Below are positions 55,851 through 64,000 of a DNA stretch of 64,000 nucleotides, in pieces (positions within the stretch are counted from its first letter, which is position 1; the number at the start of each line of letters is the position of its first letter). Origin of the DNA: Zobellella endophytica. Lineage in GTDB: Bacteria; Pseudomonadota; Gammaproteobacteria; Enterobacterales; Aeromonadaceae. The stretch is from positions 62,001-126,000 of the forward strand of contig NZ_PXYG01000004.1 in the NCBI RefSeq assembly GCF_003012775.1, given 5' to 3'. The translations under genes and the position numbers were made by a program. A model generated the notes under the pieces. The model saw only the letters and a list, made by a program, of their open reading frames with translations, was not told the origin of the DNA and searched no databases.

Positions 55851-56857
55851 CAGTCTTCCTCCACCTGGGTCAGGCCAATGGATGTGGCCGGCAGGTCCAG
55901 CAGTTGTTTCAGTTCGTCGTCCAGCTTCAGTACCGTCAGGGTGGCACCGAACATTTCCAGCGAGGTAAAATAGTTGCCCACGTAGCTGCGGTGCACCCGA
56001 ATCCCCTTTTCCTGCAGCAGTTCGTCCACCGCCGAATAGAGGATGTGCAGCTCGTTGTTGGGGGTGGCGCCGAGGCCGGAGATCAGCACCGCCACCTCGT
56101 CGCCGGCGCCGAAGGGCAGGTCGGGCACCACGGTGTCCACCATGATGCGTGCCATCTCGTTGGCGGGGGCCAGCGCGGTCACGTTGATACCCGGCTCGCC
56201 GTGGTGGCCGATTCCCACTTCCATGGTGCCCGCCTCGATATGGAAGTTGGGCTTGCCGGCCGCGGGGATCACGCAGGAAGACAGGCCCACGCCGATGCTG
56301 CGGGTCTGGTCGATGGTGCGCTGGGCCACCCGGATCACCCCGTCCAGATCGTAGCCGCGGGCGGCGGCGGCACCGCCAATTTTCCACATCAGGATCTCGC
56401 CGGCCACGCCCCGGCGCTTGCCGAGTTCGGTGGCGGGGGCCGAGGCCACGTCGTCGTTGGCCACCACCGTCCTGATGGTGATGCCCTGCTTTTCGGCCAT
56501 CTTGGTGGCCATCTTGACGTTCATGTTGTCGCCGGCGTAGTTGCCGTACAGGCAGGCCACCCCGGCGCCCCGGTCGGCGGCCTTGGCGGCATCGAGAAAG
56601 CTGATGGCGGTGGGGGAGGAAAAGATTTCACCGACGGCCACCGCGTCCAGCAGGTTTTTGCCCACGTAGCCGAGGAAGGCCGGCTCGTGGCCGGAGCCGC
56701 CGCCGGTGATCACCCCCACCTTGTTGTCGGCCACCCTGCCCGGGTACTTCAGCACCCGCGGGTTGTCGGTATGGGCCAGCAGCCGGGGGTGGGCCTTGAC
56801 GTAGCCCAGTACCGATTCTTCCACTACCAGATCCGGATCGTTGATGATGCGCTGCAT
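55850..56857 (-). CDS. dhaK: DhaK-type ketose-binding kinase subunit
   Basis: DhaK covalently binds a short ketose through a histidine. The 335-residue protein shows TGGGSGHEPAFLGYVG near residues 50-65, the NYAGDNMNVKMA segment, and MEVGIGHHGEPG with the substrate-binding His candidate. It is the first kinase gene after rpiB (100 bp) and is translationally coupled to dhaL. Split DhaK/DhaL beside RpiB-like isomerases and sugar ABC transporters is the pattern known for D- or L-erythrulose kinases. Confidence 0.9.
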   Translation of the reverse strand: MQRIINDPDLVVEESVLGYVKAHPRLLAHTDNPRVLKYPGRVADNKVGVITGGGSGHEPAFLGYVGKNLLDAVAVGEIFSSPTAISFLDAAKAADRGAGVACLYGNYAGDNMNVKMATKMAEKQGITIRTVVANDDVASAPATELGKRRGVAGEILMWKIGGAAAARGYDLDGVIRVAQRTIDQTRSIGVGLSSCVIPAAGKPNFHIEAGTMEVGIGHHGEPGINVTALAPANEMARIMVDTVVPDLPFGAGDEVAVLISGLGATPNNELHILYSAVDELLQEKGIRVHRSYVGNYFTSLEMFGATLTVLKLDDELKQLLDLPATSIGLTQVEED

Positions 56858-56962
56858 TAGAACACTCCTGTCATTCCTTGCTTAATCGGTCTCTGAGTCA
56901 TGAGGGACTATATGCGAATCCCCGATGCCCGTAATCCATCTTCTGTGCGAGCCGTGAGCCCG

Positions 56963-57421
56963 TTACTGTTTGTCGAGGTTTTCATAGTAACGGATGCGCT
57001 CCACCTTGGGGCCGGAGCGGGCCGCCTCGAAATCCGAGGTGACGAAGGCGTGCACGATTTCCTTGGCCAGCTCGATGCCCACCACCCGGGCGCCCAGGGT
57101 GATGATCTGGGCGTCGTTGCTCTTGCGCGCCCGCTGGGCCGAATAGGTGTCGTGGGCCTGGGCGGCGCGGATACCGCTGACCTTGTTGGCGGTGATGGCC
57201 ATGCCGATACCGGTGCCGCAGCACAGTATGCCCAGCTCCTGGGCGCCACTCCTGACCGAGGTGGCCAGCTGGTAGGCGATGTCAGGGTAATGCACGCTGA
57301 CCCCGGCTTCCACCCCGAAGTCGGTGACCTCGAAGCCCTGCCCGATCAGGTACTGCCTGAGCGTATTTTTCATCTCCACCGCCGCATCGTCGCAGCCGAT
57401 AGCAATCTTCTTGGTGATCAT
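56963..57421 (-). CDS. rpiB: RpiB/LacAB-family sugar-phosphate isomerase
   Basis: This family isomerises ribose 5-phosphate or related sugar phosphates such as erythrulose 4-phosphate. The protein begins MITKKIAIGCDDAAVEMKN (ATG 57421) and has DFGVEAGVSVHYPDIAYQLA and the catalytic-loop Cys region LGILCCGTGIGMAITANKVSG in two pieces. The usual GSDHAG at the N-terminus is GCDDAA here, which may reflect a changed substrate. The longer frame starting at 57448 is less likely. It is divergent from the ABC transporter genes. Confidence 0.85.
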   Translation of the reverse strand: MITKKIAIGCDDAAVEMKNTLRQYLIGQGFEVTDFGVEAGVSVHYPDIAYQLATSVRSGAQELGILCCGTGIGMAITANKVSGIRAAQAHDTYSAQRARKSNDAQIITLGARVVGIELAKEIVHAFVTSDFEAARSGPKVERIRYYENLDKQ

Positions 57422-57448
57422 GGTAAGCCCCCGGTGATGCCTGTTCAA

Positions 57449-57890
57449 TTGTTCACTTAGTGTTTCATTTGATGGTTTCAGTCTAAGCCAACAAGATGCT
57501 GTTGTGAATACTTTTGTGTTGGCTGTGTTCTATTGTTCTGGTTGAGATGTCCTGTGGCTTATCCGATCCGATGTATTAGAGGCGTCATAAGAGAAAAAAT
57601 TAATCATAAACATCAATTAGATAGCGGAATCATCTCCGTTTGTGCTCTTGTTGGGTAAAGGGATGCTCCTCTACGAGCGGTTTGTTAAAAATATGATCGG
57701 CGTCACGGATGGAGCAAAGGTTCATTGATGTTTCAAATGACAGGTATTAGATTTTTCTAGAACTACGGAAGGTCATGGCGTGTTTAACTGCTCGGCATGG
57801 TGACTCTCTGGGTGAAGGAAGCGACTTGTTGCGTTGATGCGGCAGGACTGTGAGGTAAACATCTAAGATATTGATTTATATGGAAGGACG
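57449..57890. promoter_or_regulatory. AT-rich divergent control region of the sugar cassette
   Basis: The 440 bp between rpiB and the ABC binding-protein gene contain no plausible gene and are much AT-richer than the GC-rich flank. Two related 12-mers, TGTTTCATTTGA (57461-57472) and TGTTTCAAATGA (57729-57740), might be operators. No regulator gene for the cassette is present in the window. Confidence 0.4.
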
Positions 57891-57899
57891 GTGAGCGAT

Positions 57900-58898
57900 A
57901 TGGAAAAGAGCTTGAATCTGAAAACGGTATTTGCGGCGGCAGCGGCCACTCTGTTCAGTGCGGCGACCCTGGCTCAGGAGCCGGTGCGCATCGGCGCGGC
58001 TGTATACGGGCTACAAGGAGAATTCATGCAGCTCTGGAGCAATGCAGCACAACAGCATCCAGCCGTTAAATCCGGTGTCGCAGAGGTTACCGTATTTGAT
58101 GGTCGTTATGACGCCTTGGTACAGGATAACCAGTTTGACACCATGATTACGCGCCAGTTTGACGCCATCATCTTCGTTCCCATCGATGCCGATGCCTGCA
58201 TCAGCTCCGTTGCCAAAGCTAGCGCGGCCAATATCCCGGTCATTGGCTCGAATACCCGTTGTAACACCGATATGCTGGCTTCCTTTGTGGGCTCGGATGA
58301 CGTCAAAGCCGGTGAAATGGTGGCCGAGGCTGTTCTTTCAAAGATCGGCAATAAAGGAAATGTGGTGATCCTGGACGGGCCCATAGGGCAGTCAGCCCAA
58401 GTTGATCGTGGGGCCGGTATCAAGAATGTGCTAGATAAAAACCCGGATGTTACCGTGCTGGAGCAACGTACGGCCAACTGGTCACGTGCCGAAGCTCTGT
58501 CCCTGATGGAAAACTGGTTGACCGCTCACCAAGGTGAAATTGATGGAATCATTGCACAAAATGACGAAATGGCGTTGGGCGCGATTGAAGCGATCACGGC
58601 TGCCGGACTCAAGGTGGAAGACTTTGCGGTAGCTGGTGTGGACGGTGTGACCGACGCTCTTAACGCGGTGAAGTCCGGAACCATGGTTTCCGTTCTGCAG
58701 GATGCGGAAGCACAGGCGCAAGGTGCCATCGATGTTGCCTTGGCAAGAGCAAAAGGTGCGGAGTATAAGCCAATGTCATCCATTTGGGAGCTTTATGCCG
58801 GCGAAATGGAATGGAATGAGGGGAAGAGTAATCACTATAACGTTCCCTGGACACCTGTTACCCCCGATAACGTAGATGAGTTGCTGAGCAAGAGGTGA
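57900..58898 (+). CDS. Periplasmic sugar-binding protein of a ribose-type ABC transporter
   Basis: This 332-residue protein has a signal peptide (about 1-25, ending LAQ) and the type I periplasmic-binding-protein fold of the RbsB group. Visible segments are FDAIIFVPIDADACISSV, IPVIGSNTRC, NDEMALGAIEAI and VAGVDGVTDALNAV. GTG 57891 is also in frame, but ATG 57900 has better spacing from GGAAGGA. It heads the plus-strand cassette. The ligand is probably a sugar or polyol. Confidence 0.9.
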   Translation: MEKSLNLKTVFAAAAATLFSAATLAQEPVRIGAAVYGLQGEFMQLWSNAAQQHPAVKSGVAEVTVFDGRYDALVQDNQFDTMITRQFDAIIFVPIDADACISSVAKASAANIPVIGSNTRCNTDMLASFVGSDDVKAGEMVAEAVLSKIGNKGNVVILDGPIGQSAQVDRGAGIKNVLDKNPDVTVLEQRTANWSRAEALSLMENWLTAHQGEIDGIIAQNDEMALGAIEAITAAGLKVEDFAVAGVDGVTDALNAVKSGTMVSVLQDAEAQAQGAIDVALARAKGAEYKPMSSIWELYAGEMEWNEGKSNHYNVPWTPVTPDNVDELLSKR

Positions 58899-58971
58899 TG
58901 AATGGCCAGGCAGACTATGTAATCTGCCTGGACCTATTTACCTGTTGAGATATCCTTATAGGAGTAGGGTT

Positions 58972-59736
58972 ATGAGTTCATCCATTGCCGATTATAGTTT
59001 TTCCCTCAAAGATAAAGTTGCCATTGTGACGGGTGCCGCTGCCGGCATAGGACAGTCCATTGTTGAGGCATATATAGCAAAGGGTGCCAGGGTTGTTCTG
59101 TTTGATATTAGCGAAAAAGTTCATGAGATTGCCGAAAGCATGGGGCAGGAGAATGTTTTTTCCGTTCGCTTGGACGTCACGAAAAGAGACGAGATCAACA
59201 AGGCAATTGAGCTGGTCATCGAAAAATTTGGCCGAATTGATATTCTCGTGAATAGTGCAGGTATCGTCTCTCTGGAGTCTGCCGAGCATTACCAGGAAAA
59301 AGAGTGGGACAGAACGCTAGATGTAAACCTGAAGAGTGTGTTTATGCTTTGTCAGGCGGTTGGAAATGTAATGCTATCCCAGAAATATGGCCGTATTATC
59401 AACCTTGCTTCCCAAGCGGGAGTGATCGCCTTGGATAAACACCTTGCCTATTGTGTAAGCAAGGCGGGGGTCATATCGCTGACTCAAGTGCTGGCATTGG
59501 AGTGGTCACAGTACGGCATTACTGTGAATGCTATTTCTCCGACTGTGGTATTGACAGAGCTAGGGAAAAAAGCCTGGGAAGGCGAAGTAGGTGAGATCAT
59601 GAAACAAAAAATACCCGTCAGACGGTTTGCTGTTCCCGAAGAAATTGCCGCATCGGCAGTGTATCTGGCAAGCGATATGGCCGGTATGGTAACAGGAGCC
59701 AATATGATTATCGATGGTGGTTATACCATCCAGTGA
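58972..59736 (+). CDS. Short-chain dehydrogenase, D-threitol/polyol dehydrogenase-like
   Basis: This 254-residue NAD(P)-dependent oxidoreductase shows the Rossmann motif TGAAAGIGQSI, NSAGIV, the catalytic Ser-Tyr-Lys (LASQAG, YCVSK), and the C-terminal TGANMIIDGGYTIQ. The segment SPTVVLTELGKKAWEGEVG is characteristic of polyol dehydrogenases of the threitol/GolD-like group. It would oxidise a tetritol to erythrulose, feeding the DhaK/DhaL kinase (inference). It lies between the binding-protein and ATPase genes, inside the same cassette. Confidence 0.85.
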   Translation: MSSSIADYSFSLKDKVAIVTGAAAGIGQSIVEAYIAKGARVVLFDISEKVHEIAESMGQENVFSVRLDVTKRDEINKAIELVIEKFGRIDILVNSAGIVSLESAEHYQEKEWDRTLDVNLKSVFMLCQAVGNVMLSQKYGRIINLASQAGVIALDKHLAYCVSKAGVISLTQVLALEWSQYGITVNAISPTVVLTELGKKAWEGEVGEIMKQKIPVRRFAVPEEIAASAVYLASDMAGMVTGANMIIDGGYTIQ

Positions 59737-59862
59737 TGAAGTAATGACCAGATGATTTATTCCATGAAGGAGGCGAGGATAATCACTGACCATAATTCAT
59801 GCTACGGGTTGTGGAATCATCGGTAATGGCGCGTAATGGATTGGTTGACTAGGAGGTACATC

Positions 59863-61347
59863 ATGAATGAAGAATATCTACTCGAAGCAAAATCCATAAA
59901 AAAGTCTTTTTCTGGTGTGCCTGCGCTGAGGAATGGAAGCCTGAAATTGAGGAGGGGTAGTGTTCATGCCCTATGTGGTGGTAATGGTGCCGGAAAATCT
60001 ACTTTTCTGAATATACTGATGGGGTTGTTGCAGCGTGATGCTGGCGATATTTATATCGAGGGGAAACCCGTTCATTTCTCTGGCCCGTCCGATGCGCTGG
60101 ACGCAGGTATCTCCATCATCAGTCAGGAACTGGAGCCGGTACCTGGCATGACAGTAGCTGAAAATCTGTATCTTGGGCGAGAACCGAAAATATCCGGGTT
60201 CATTGTCAACTACAGAAAAATGTTTGGTGATGCCGAGCAGTTGCTGCAGGACTTGCATTTTGATATATCACCTCGAACCCTGATGAGCAAACTCAGTCTA
60301 GCCCAGATACAACTGGTTGAAATCGCCAAAGCTATATCGTACAACTCTAAAATAATCATCATGGACGAGCCGACTTCCGCGATTGGCGAAAAGGAAGCAG
60401 AGCTGTTGTTCTCCTCTATTCGCCGTCTTCAGACAAGAGGTACGAGTATTATTTATGTGTCTCACCGGATGAATGAGCTTTATCAAATCGCGGATGAATA
60501 CACGATATTTCGTGACGGGCAGTTTATTGAATCGGGGGAAATGACGGAGATAGATCGCCGAACATTGATTAATAATATACTTGGGGCAGAGCTGGAGGAA
60601 GAGTTTACCAAGTTTAATACGCCCAATGAAAATATATTGCTAGAGGTCAATGGGTTTACCAGAAAGCCGGTATTCGAGGATATCAGCCTGAGGCTGTATG
60701 ACGGAGAAATCTTGGGTATTTTCGGGCTGATGGGTGCAGGTCGGAGCGAGTTCCTCGAGACGCTCTTTGGTACCTTTGAGCTTGATGAAGGTTATGCCTC
60801 GGTAAAAGGAACTCCATTCGTTCCGGTTTCGCCCAAGGCTGCGATGCAGGCTGGTATGGCTCTCGTCACAGAGGATCGCAAGGGCAGCGGCCTGGTCCTG
60901 GAGGGGTCTGTTAAAGACAACATTTCTTTGGCTTCACTCCATAGTGTTTCCCGCTTGGGGGTAGTCCAGCGAACCAAGGAAGTCGCATCTGTAGATCGGT
61001 TGGTCACTCAGTTCAGCGTTAAGGCCGCATCTAGGGAACTGGCCGTGAAACATATGAGCGGTGGCAATCAGCAGAAAGTGGTTCTGGCCAAGTGGATGAA
61101 AACGGAGCCCTGCATACTGTTGCTTGACGAGCCGACCCGGGGAGTGGATGTGGGAGCCAAGCGAGAAATATATCACTTTATGTCGGAATTCGCCCGAGAT
61201 GGGAAGGCCATCATTATGGTGTCATCGGAAATACCAGAGGTACTGGGAATGTGCGACCGAGTGATCGTATTCAGACGTGGCAAGATGACCGGTGAACTGA
61301 AGGGTGACGGACTGACACAGGAAAACTTGGCTAAGTTGGCATCTTAA
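59863..61347 (+). CDS. Sugar ABC transporter ATPase (RbsA type, two ATPase domains)
   Basis: This 494-residue protein has two fused ATPase domains. The first has Walker A GGNGAGKST, a signature region KLSLAQIQLVEIAKA and Walker B IIIMDEPTSAI. The second has the degenerate Walker A GLMGAGRSE and an intact signature HMSGGNQQKVVLAKW with LLLDEPTRGVDVGAK. This two-domain layout is typical of ribose/xylose/galactose-type importers. ATG 59863 follows AGGAGG. Confidence 0.93.
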   Translation: MNEEYLLEAKSIKKSFSGVPALRNGSLKLRRGSVHALCGGNGAGKSTFLNILMGLLQRDAGDIYIEGKPVHFSGPSDALDAGISIISQELEPVPGMTVAENLYLGREPKISGFIVNYRKMFGDAEQLLQDLHFDISPRTLMSKLSLAQIQLVEIAKAISYNSKIIIMDEPTSAIGEKEAELLFSSIRRLQTRGTSIIYVSHRMNELYQIADEYTIFRDGQFIESGEMTEIDRRTLINNILGAELEEEFTKFNTPNENILLEVNGFTRKPVFEDISLRLYDGEILGIFGLMGAGRSEFLETLFGTFELDEGYASVKGTPFVPVSPKAAMQAGMALVTEDRKGSGLVLEGSVKDNISLASLHSVSRLGVVQRTKEVASVDRLVTQFSVKAASRELAVKHMSGGNQQKVVLAKWMKTEPCILLLDEPTRGVDVGAKREIYHFMSEFARDGKAIIMVSSEIPEVLGMCDRVIVFRRGKMTGELKGDGLTQENLAKLAS

Positions 61348-61364
61348 TTAAAGGAAGAGTGGTA

Positions 61365-62366
61365 ATGTTTATGGACGCGAAAGTATCAGGCACTCCTGCA
61401 CCTGCAAAAGGTGGTCATCAGACCCTGGCATCATTGGGAAGTTTTGTTTCGAAATATGGCATCATCATCGCCTTTTTTGTGCTGTGTGCAGCACTGGCCA
61501 TGATTAGTCCTTATTTTCTGACAACGAACAATATCATTAACGTACTTCGCCAGACTTCTATCAATGGTATTCTGGCGTTGGGAATGACCTTCGTTATTCT
61601 GACCAGGGGAATCGATCTGTCGGTTGGTTCCATGGTGGCTTGTGCCGCCATGGTGGCAGCGAGTTTTGCGACCGGGGCAGGGAACACATCAGTTTTCATT
61701 CCCGTCATCCTGGGCCTGGGTGTGGGGCTTGCCCTGGGGTCGATCAACGGGCTGATGATTGCACGCTTTGCCATTCCTCCCTTCGTGATGACCTTGGGGA
61801 TGTTGAGTATGGCCCGGGGTCTGACTTACATCTACAACGACGGGATGCCCATTTCCAATTTGAATACCAGTTTCCGGTTTATCGGCCAGGGCGAATTGCT
61901 GGGCATACCGATGCCGGTTGTGCTGTTTCTGAGCGTTTTCCTTATCTGTTGGGCAATCCTGAAGTTTACCACCTACGGCAGGTACATTTATGCAGTAGGC
62001 GGTAACCCCAAAGCGGCCAGAACCTCGGGCATTCGGGTGCGTTGGGTCCTGTTCAGTGTCTACGCCATTTCAGGTTTGCTCTGTGGACTTGCCGGCCTGT
62101 TACTGTCGGCCCGGACCTCGGCAGCCTTGCCCCAGGCTGGTGTTGCCTATGAACTTGATGCTATCGCCGCTGTCGTGATTGGTGGCACCAGCCTTGCCGG
62201 CGGTGTAGGTACCGTAGTGGGAACATTGTTTGGTGCTCTGATCATTGGTGTTTTGAACAATGGCCTCGACCTGATGGGGGTTTCGTCCTTCTATCAGCAG
62301 GTGGTGAAAGGAGCCATCATCGTACTGGCGGTGATGCTGGATCGTTCCCGTCTGTCTCGAGACTGA
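61365..62366 (+). CDS. Sugar ABC transporter permease (RbsC type)
   Basis: This 333-residue inner-membrane permease has 8-10 hydrophobic helices and the RbsC-type segments GMTFVILTRGIDLSVGSMVA and ARTSGIRVRWVLFSVYAISG, with AVVIGGTSLAGGVGTVVGTL near the C-terminus. It starts 17 bp after the ATPase gene, so binding protein, dehydrogenase, ATPase and permease appear to form one operon. Confidence 0.93.
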   Translation: MFMDAKVSGTPAPAKGGHQTLASLGSFVSKYGIIIAFFVLCAALAMISPYFLTTNNIINVLRQTSINGILALGMTFVILTRGIDLSVGSMVACAAMVAASFATGAGNTSVFIPVILGLGVGLALGSINGLMIARFAIPPFVMTLGMLSMARGLTYIYNDGMPISNLNTSFRFIGQGELLGIPMPVVLFLSVFLICWAILKFTTYGRYIYAVGGNPKAARTSGIRVRWVLFSVYAISGLLCGLAGLLLSARTSAALPQAGVAYELDAIAAVVIGGTSLAGGVGTVVGTLFGALIIGVLNNGLDLMGVSSFYQQVVKGAIIVLAVMLDRSRLSRD

Positions 62367-62480
62367 GAACTATGCTGACAGAGGGGAACCACTTGATTCC
62401 CCTCACCACTCACTATGCTCAAGCGACTAAGTCATCCTCTCATCCCAAACGGATTGACCGCTGGCGAAGCACACTTCCGC

Positions 62481-62514
62481 TGAAACACCTCGATCCCGTC
62501 TCCTGGCGGGTGTT
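62481..62514 (+). terminator. Hairpin in the gap before the aldehyde dehydrogenase gene
   Basis: AAACACC and GGGTGTTTT can pair across a loop of about 17 nt in the 267-bp gap after the permease gene. The stem is short, so the call is tentative. Nothing else is evident in this gap. Confidence 0.45.
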
Positions 62515-62633
62515 TTCCTGCCCCCGGACCGCCTTCGAAAGCGTCATTGGCAGCCAGCCTGAGCCGCAGGCGAGGGCCCTTGACGACGCCGTCTTTGGGT
62601 GGCGCCAACACATTGTTCATATAGGAGTGATCC

Positions 62634-64000
62634 ATGCAGCAATATCGGATGTATATCGACGGACGCTGGGTCGAGTCCCTGTCCGGCGAGTGGTTTGAGT
62701 CATTCAATCCCTATACCGGCCAGCCCTGGGCGCGGCTCCCCAGGGGTAACGGGGCGGACGTGGACTGCGCGGTTGCCGCCGCGGCCAGGGCCCTGCGGGA
62801 TCCGGCCTGGCGCGGGCTCACCGCCAGTGCCCGGGGGGAGCTGCTGCGCCGGCTGGGGGATGCGCTGGCCGACCAGGCCGACTTTCTGGCCGGCATAGAG
62901 GTACGTGACAATGGCAAGCTCTATGCCGAAATGCGCGCCCAGACCCGTTACCTGCGCCAGTGGTACTACTACTATGGCGGCCTGGCCGACAAGATCGAGG
63001 GGGCGGTGATCCCCACCGACAAGGCCGGTCATTTCAATTACACCCGGCATGAGCCGGTGGGGGTGGTGGCGGCCATCATCCCCTGGAACTCGCCGCTGCT
63101 GCTGGCCAGCTGGAAGCTGGCGCCGGCCCTGGCGGCGGGCAATACGGTGGTATTCAAGCCATCGGAATACACCAGCGCTTCCCTGCTGGAATTCGTGCGC
63201 ATCGTCGAGCGGGTCGGCTTTCCCCCCGGGGTGCTGAACGTGGTCACCGGTTTCGGCGCCGAAGTGGGAGCGCCTTTGGTGGAACATCCGCAAGTCGCCA
63301 AGGTGGCCTTTACCGGGTCGGATCAGACCGGCCGGCAGATTTACCAGGCGGCGGCCCGGGGCATGAAACGGGTCACCATGGAGCTGGGCGGCAAGTCGCC
63401 CAATATCGTCTTTGCCGATGCCCGCCAGGAGAATGCGGTCAAGGGCGTGATCTCGGGTATTTTCGCCGCCAGCGGCCAGACCTGCGTCGCCGGCTCCCGG
63501 CTGCTGGTGCAGCGCGCCATCCACGACGAGTTCGTCGACCAGCTGCTGGCTTTCGCCCGCAAGGCCCGGCTCGGTGATCCCATGAGCCCGGACACCCAGG
63601 TGGGGCCGGTCACCAACCTGCCGCAGCTGGAGAAGATCCTCGGCTACATCGACATCGCCAGGGCGGAGGGGGCCGAGTGCCTGCTGGGCGGCGGACGGCC
63701 CGGCGCGCCGGAGCTCGGCCAGGGCTGGTTCGTGGAGCCCACCATCTTCGCCGGAGTGAACAACCGCATGCGTATCGCCCGGGAGGAGGTGTTCGGCCCT
63801 GTGCTGTCGATCATTCCGTTCGAGGATGAAGAGGAGGCGGTGGCCATCGCCAACGACAGCCCCTACGGCCTGGCTGCCGGTCTCTGGACCGAGGACCTGC
63901 GCCGGGCCCTGAGCCTGCCGGACCGGCTGGAGGCGGGCACGGTCTGGGTCAATACCTACCGCACCATGAGCTACCTCACTCCTTTCGGCGGCTTCAAGCA
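62634..64000 (+). CDS. NAD(P)-dependent aldehyde dehydrogenase (C-terminus beyond window)
   Basis: The visible 455 residues show the ALDH fold: IIPWNSPLLLASWKLAPALAA in two blocks (the conserved Asn), FTGSDQTGRQI, the catalytic-Glu ELGGKSPNIVF, and the nucleophile SGQTCVAGSRLL. The end of the protein is cut by the window edge. It starts 7 nt after an AGGAGTG site and returns to the GC-rich style of the backbone, so it may belong to a separate unit from the AT-richer transporter genes. The aldehyde substrate cannot be assigned. Confidence 0.92.
   Translation, partial: MQQYRMYIDGRWVESLSGEWFESFNPYTGQPWARLPRGNGADVDCAVAAAARALRDPAWRGLTASARGELLRRLGDALADQADFLAGIEVRDNGKLYAEMRAQTRYLRQWYYYYGGLADKIEGAVIPTDKAGHFNYTRHEPVGVVAAIIPWNSPLLLASWKLAPALAAGNTVVFKPSEYTSASLLEFVRIVERVGFPPGVLNVVTGFGAEVGAPLVEHPQVAKVAFTGSDQTGRQIYQAAARGMKRVTMELGGKSPNIVFADARQENAVKGVISGIFAASGQTCVAGSRLLVQRAIHDEFVDQLLAFARKARLGDPMSPDTQVGPVTNLPQLEKILGYIDIARAEGAECLLGGGRPGAPELGQGWFVEPTIFAGVNNRMRIAREEVFGPVLSIIPFEDEEEAVAIANDSPYGLAAGLWTEDLRRALSLPDRLEAGTVWVNTYRTMSYLTPFGGFK

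Overview
The window is a GC-rich gammaproteobacterial chromosome segment, probably from the Aeromonadaceae (Oceanimonas/Zobellella-like; inferred from gene content and order, not tested). The backbone follows the gene order known around E. coli minute 87: engB, (cytochrome c4, methyltransferase), yihI, a DUF2489 gene, hemN, then glnG-glnL, glnA, typA, yihY, pip, dtd and yiiD. Accessory blocks interrupt it.

Block 1 (about 4,180-20,160) is a decaying signalling island between intact hemN and a scrambled in-frame remnant of hemN. It carries an H-NS-like gene, a chemoreceptor, a broken membrane sensor, an IS4-family element with a 10-bp target duplication, wrecks of IS630 and IS66 elements, two CheB-like receivers, a collapsed cheR/cheD remnant, a frameshifted PAS-GGDEF-EAL gene, a five-PAS histidine kinase and two paralogous NarL/FixJ-type response regulators. 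Three places in the island share a promoter-like layout: a GTAAG-N6-CTTAC-type palindrome 38-39 bp upstream of a GCGAnAGTAGA-like box.

Block 2 (20,177-26,163) is a purine/nucleobase block: a LacI-type regulator divergent from an NCS2 permease, an amidohydrolase and a TauE/SafE permease, with convergent adenosine deaminase. The divergent control region has four CCAAATCGATTTGG-type operators spaced exactly 87-31-87 bp.

The nitrogen block (26,247-33,456) holds glnG, glnL and glnA, with NtrC boxes at glnL and glnA and a sigma-54 promoter at glnA. A slyA-HlyD-DUF2955 efflux cassette sits inside it. It is followed by typA, yihY-pip-dtd-yiiD, an AsmA-like gene, recG, pssA, an Xaa-Pro aminopeptidase, a DMT exporter, a small coiled-coil membrane protein and a TetR-controlled RND efflux pair. 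Between pssA and recG lie two heptanucleotide arrays, (GGGGACT)9 and (AATCCCG)17, with G-quadruplex potential.

A tRNA cluster (Arg-CCG, His-GTG, Leu-CAG, Pro-TGG) comes next, its Pro gene flanked by two degenerate Pro-like copies. After it is ribB behind an FMN riboswitch. The window ends with a sugar/polyol cassette: dhaL, dhaK and an rpiB-like isomerase on the minus strand, facing a ribose-type ABC transporter and a short-chain dehydrogenase, then a truncated aldehyde dehydrogenase. This set fits tetritol or erythrulose catabolism (inference). There is no CRISPR array, rRNA or phage integrase in the window.
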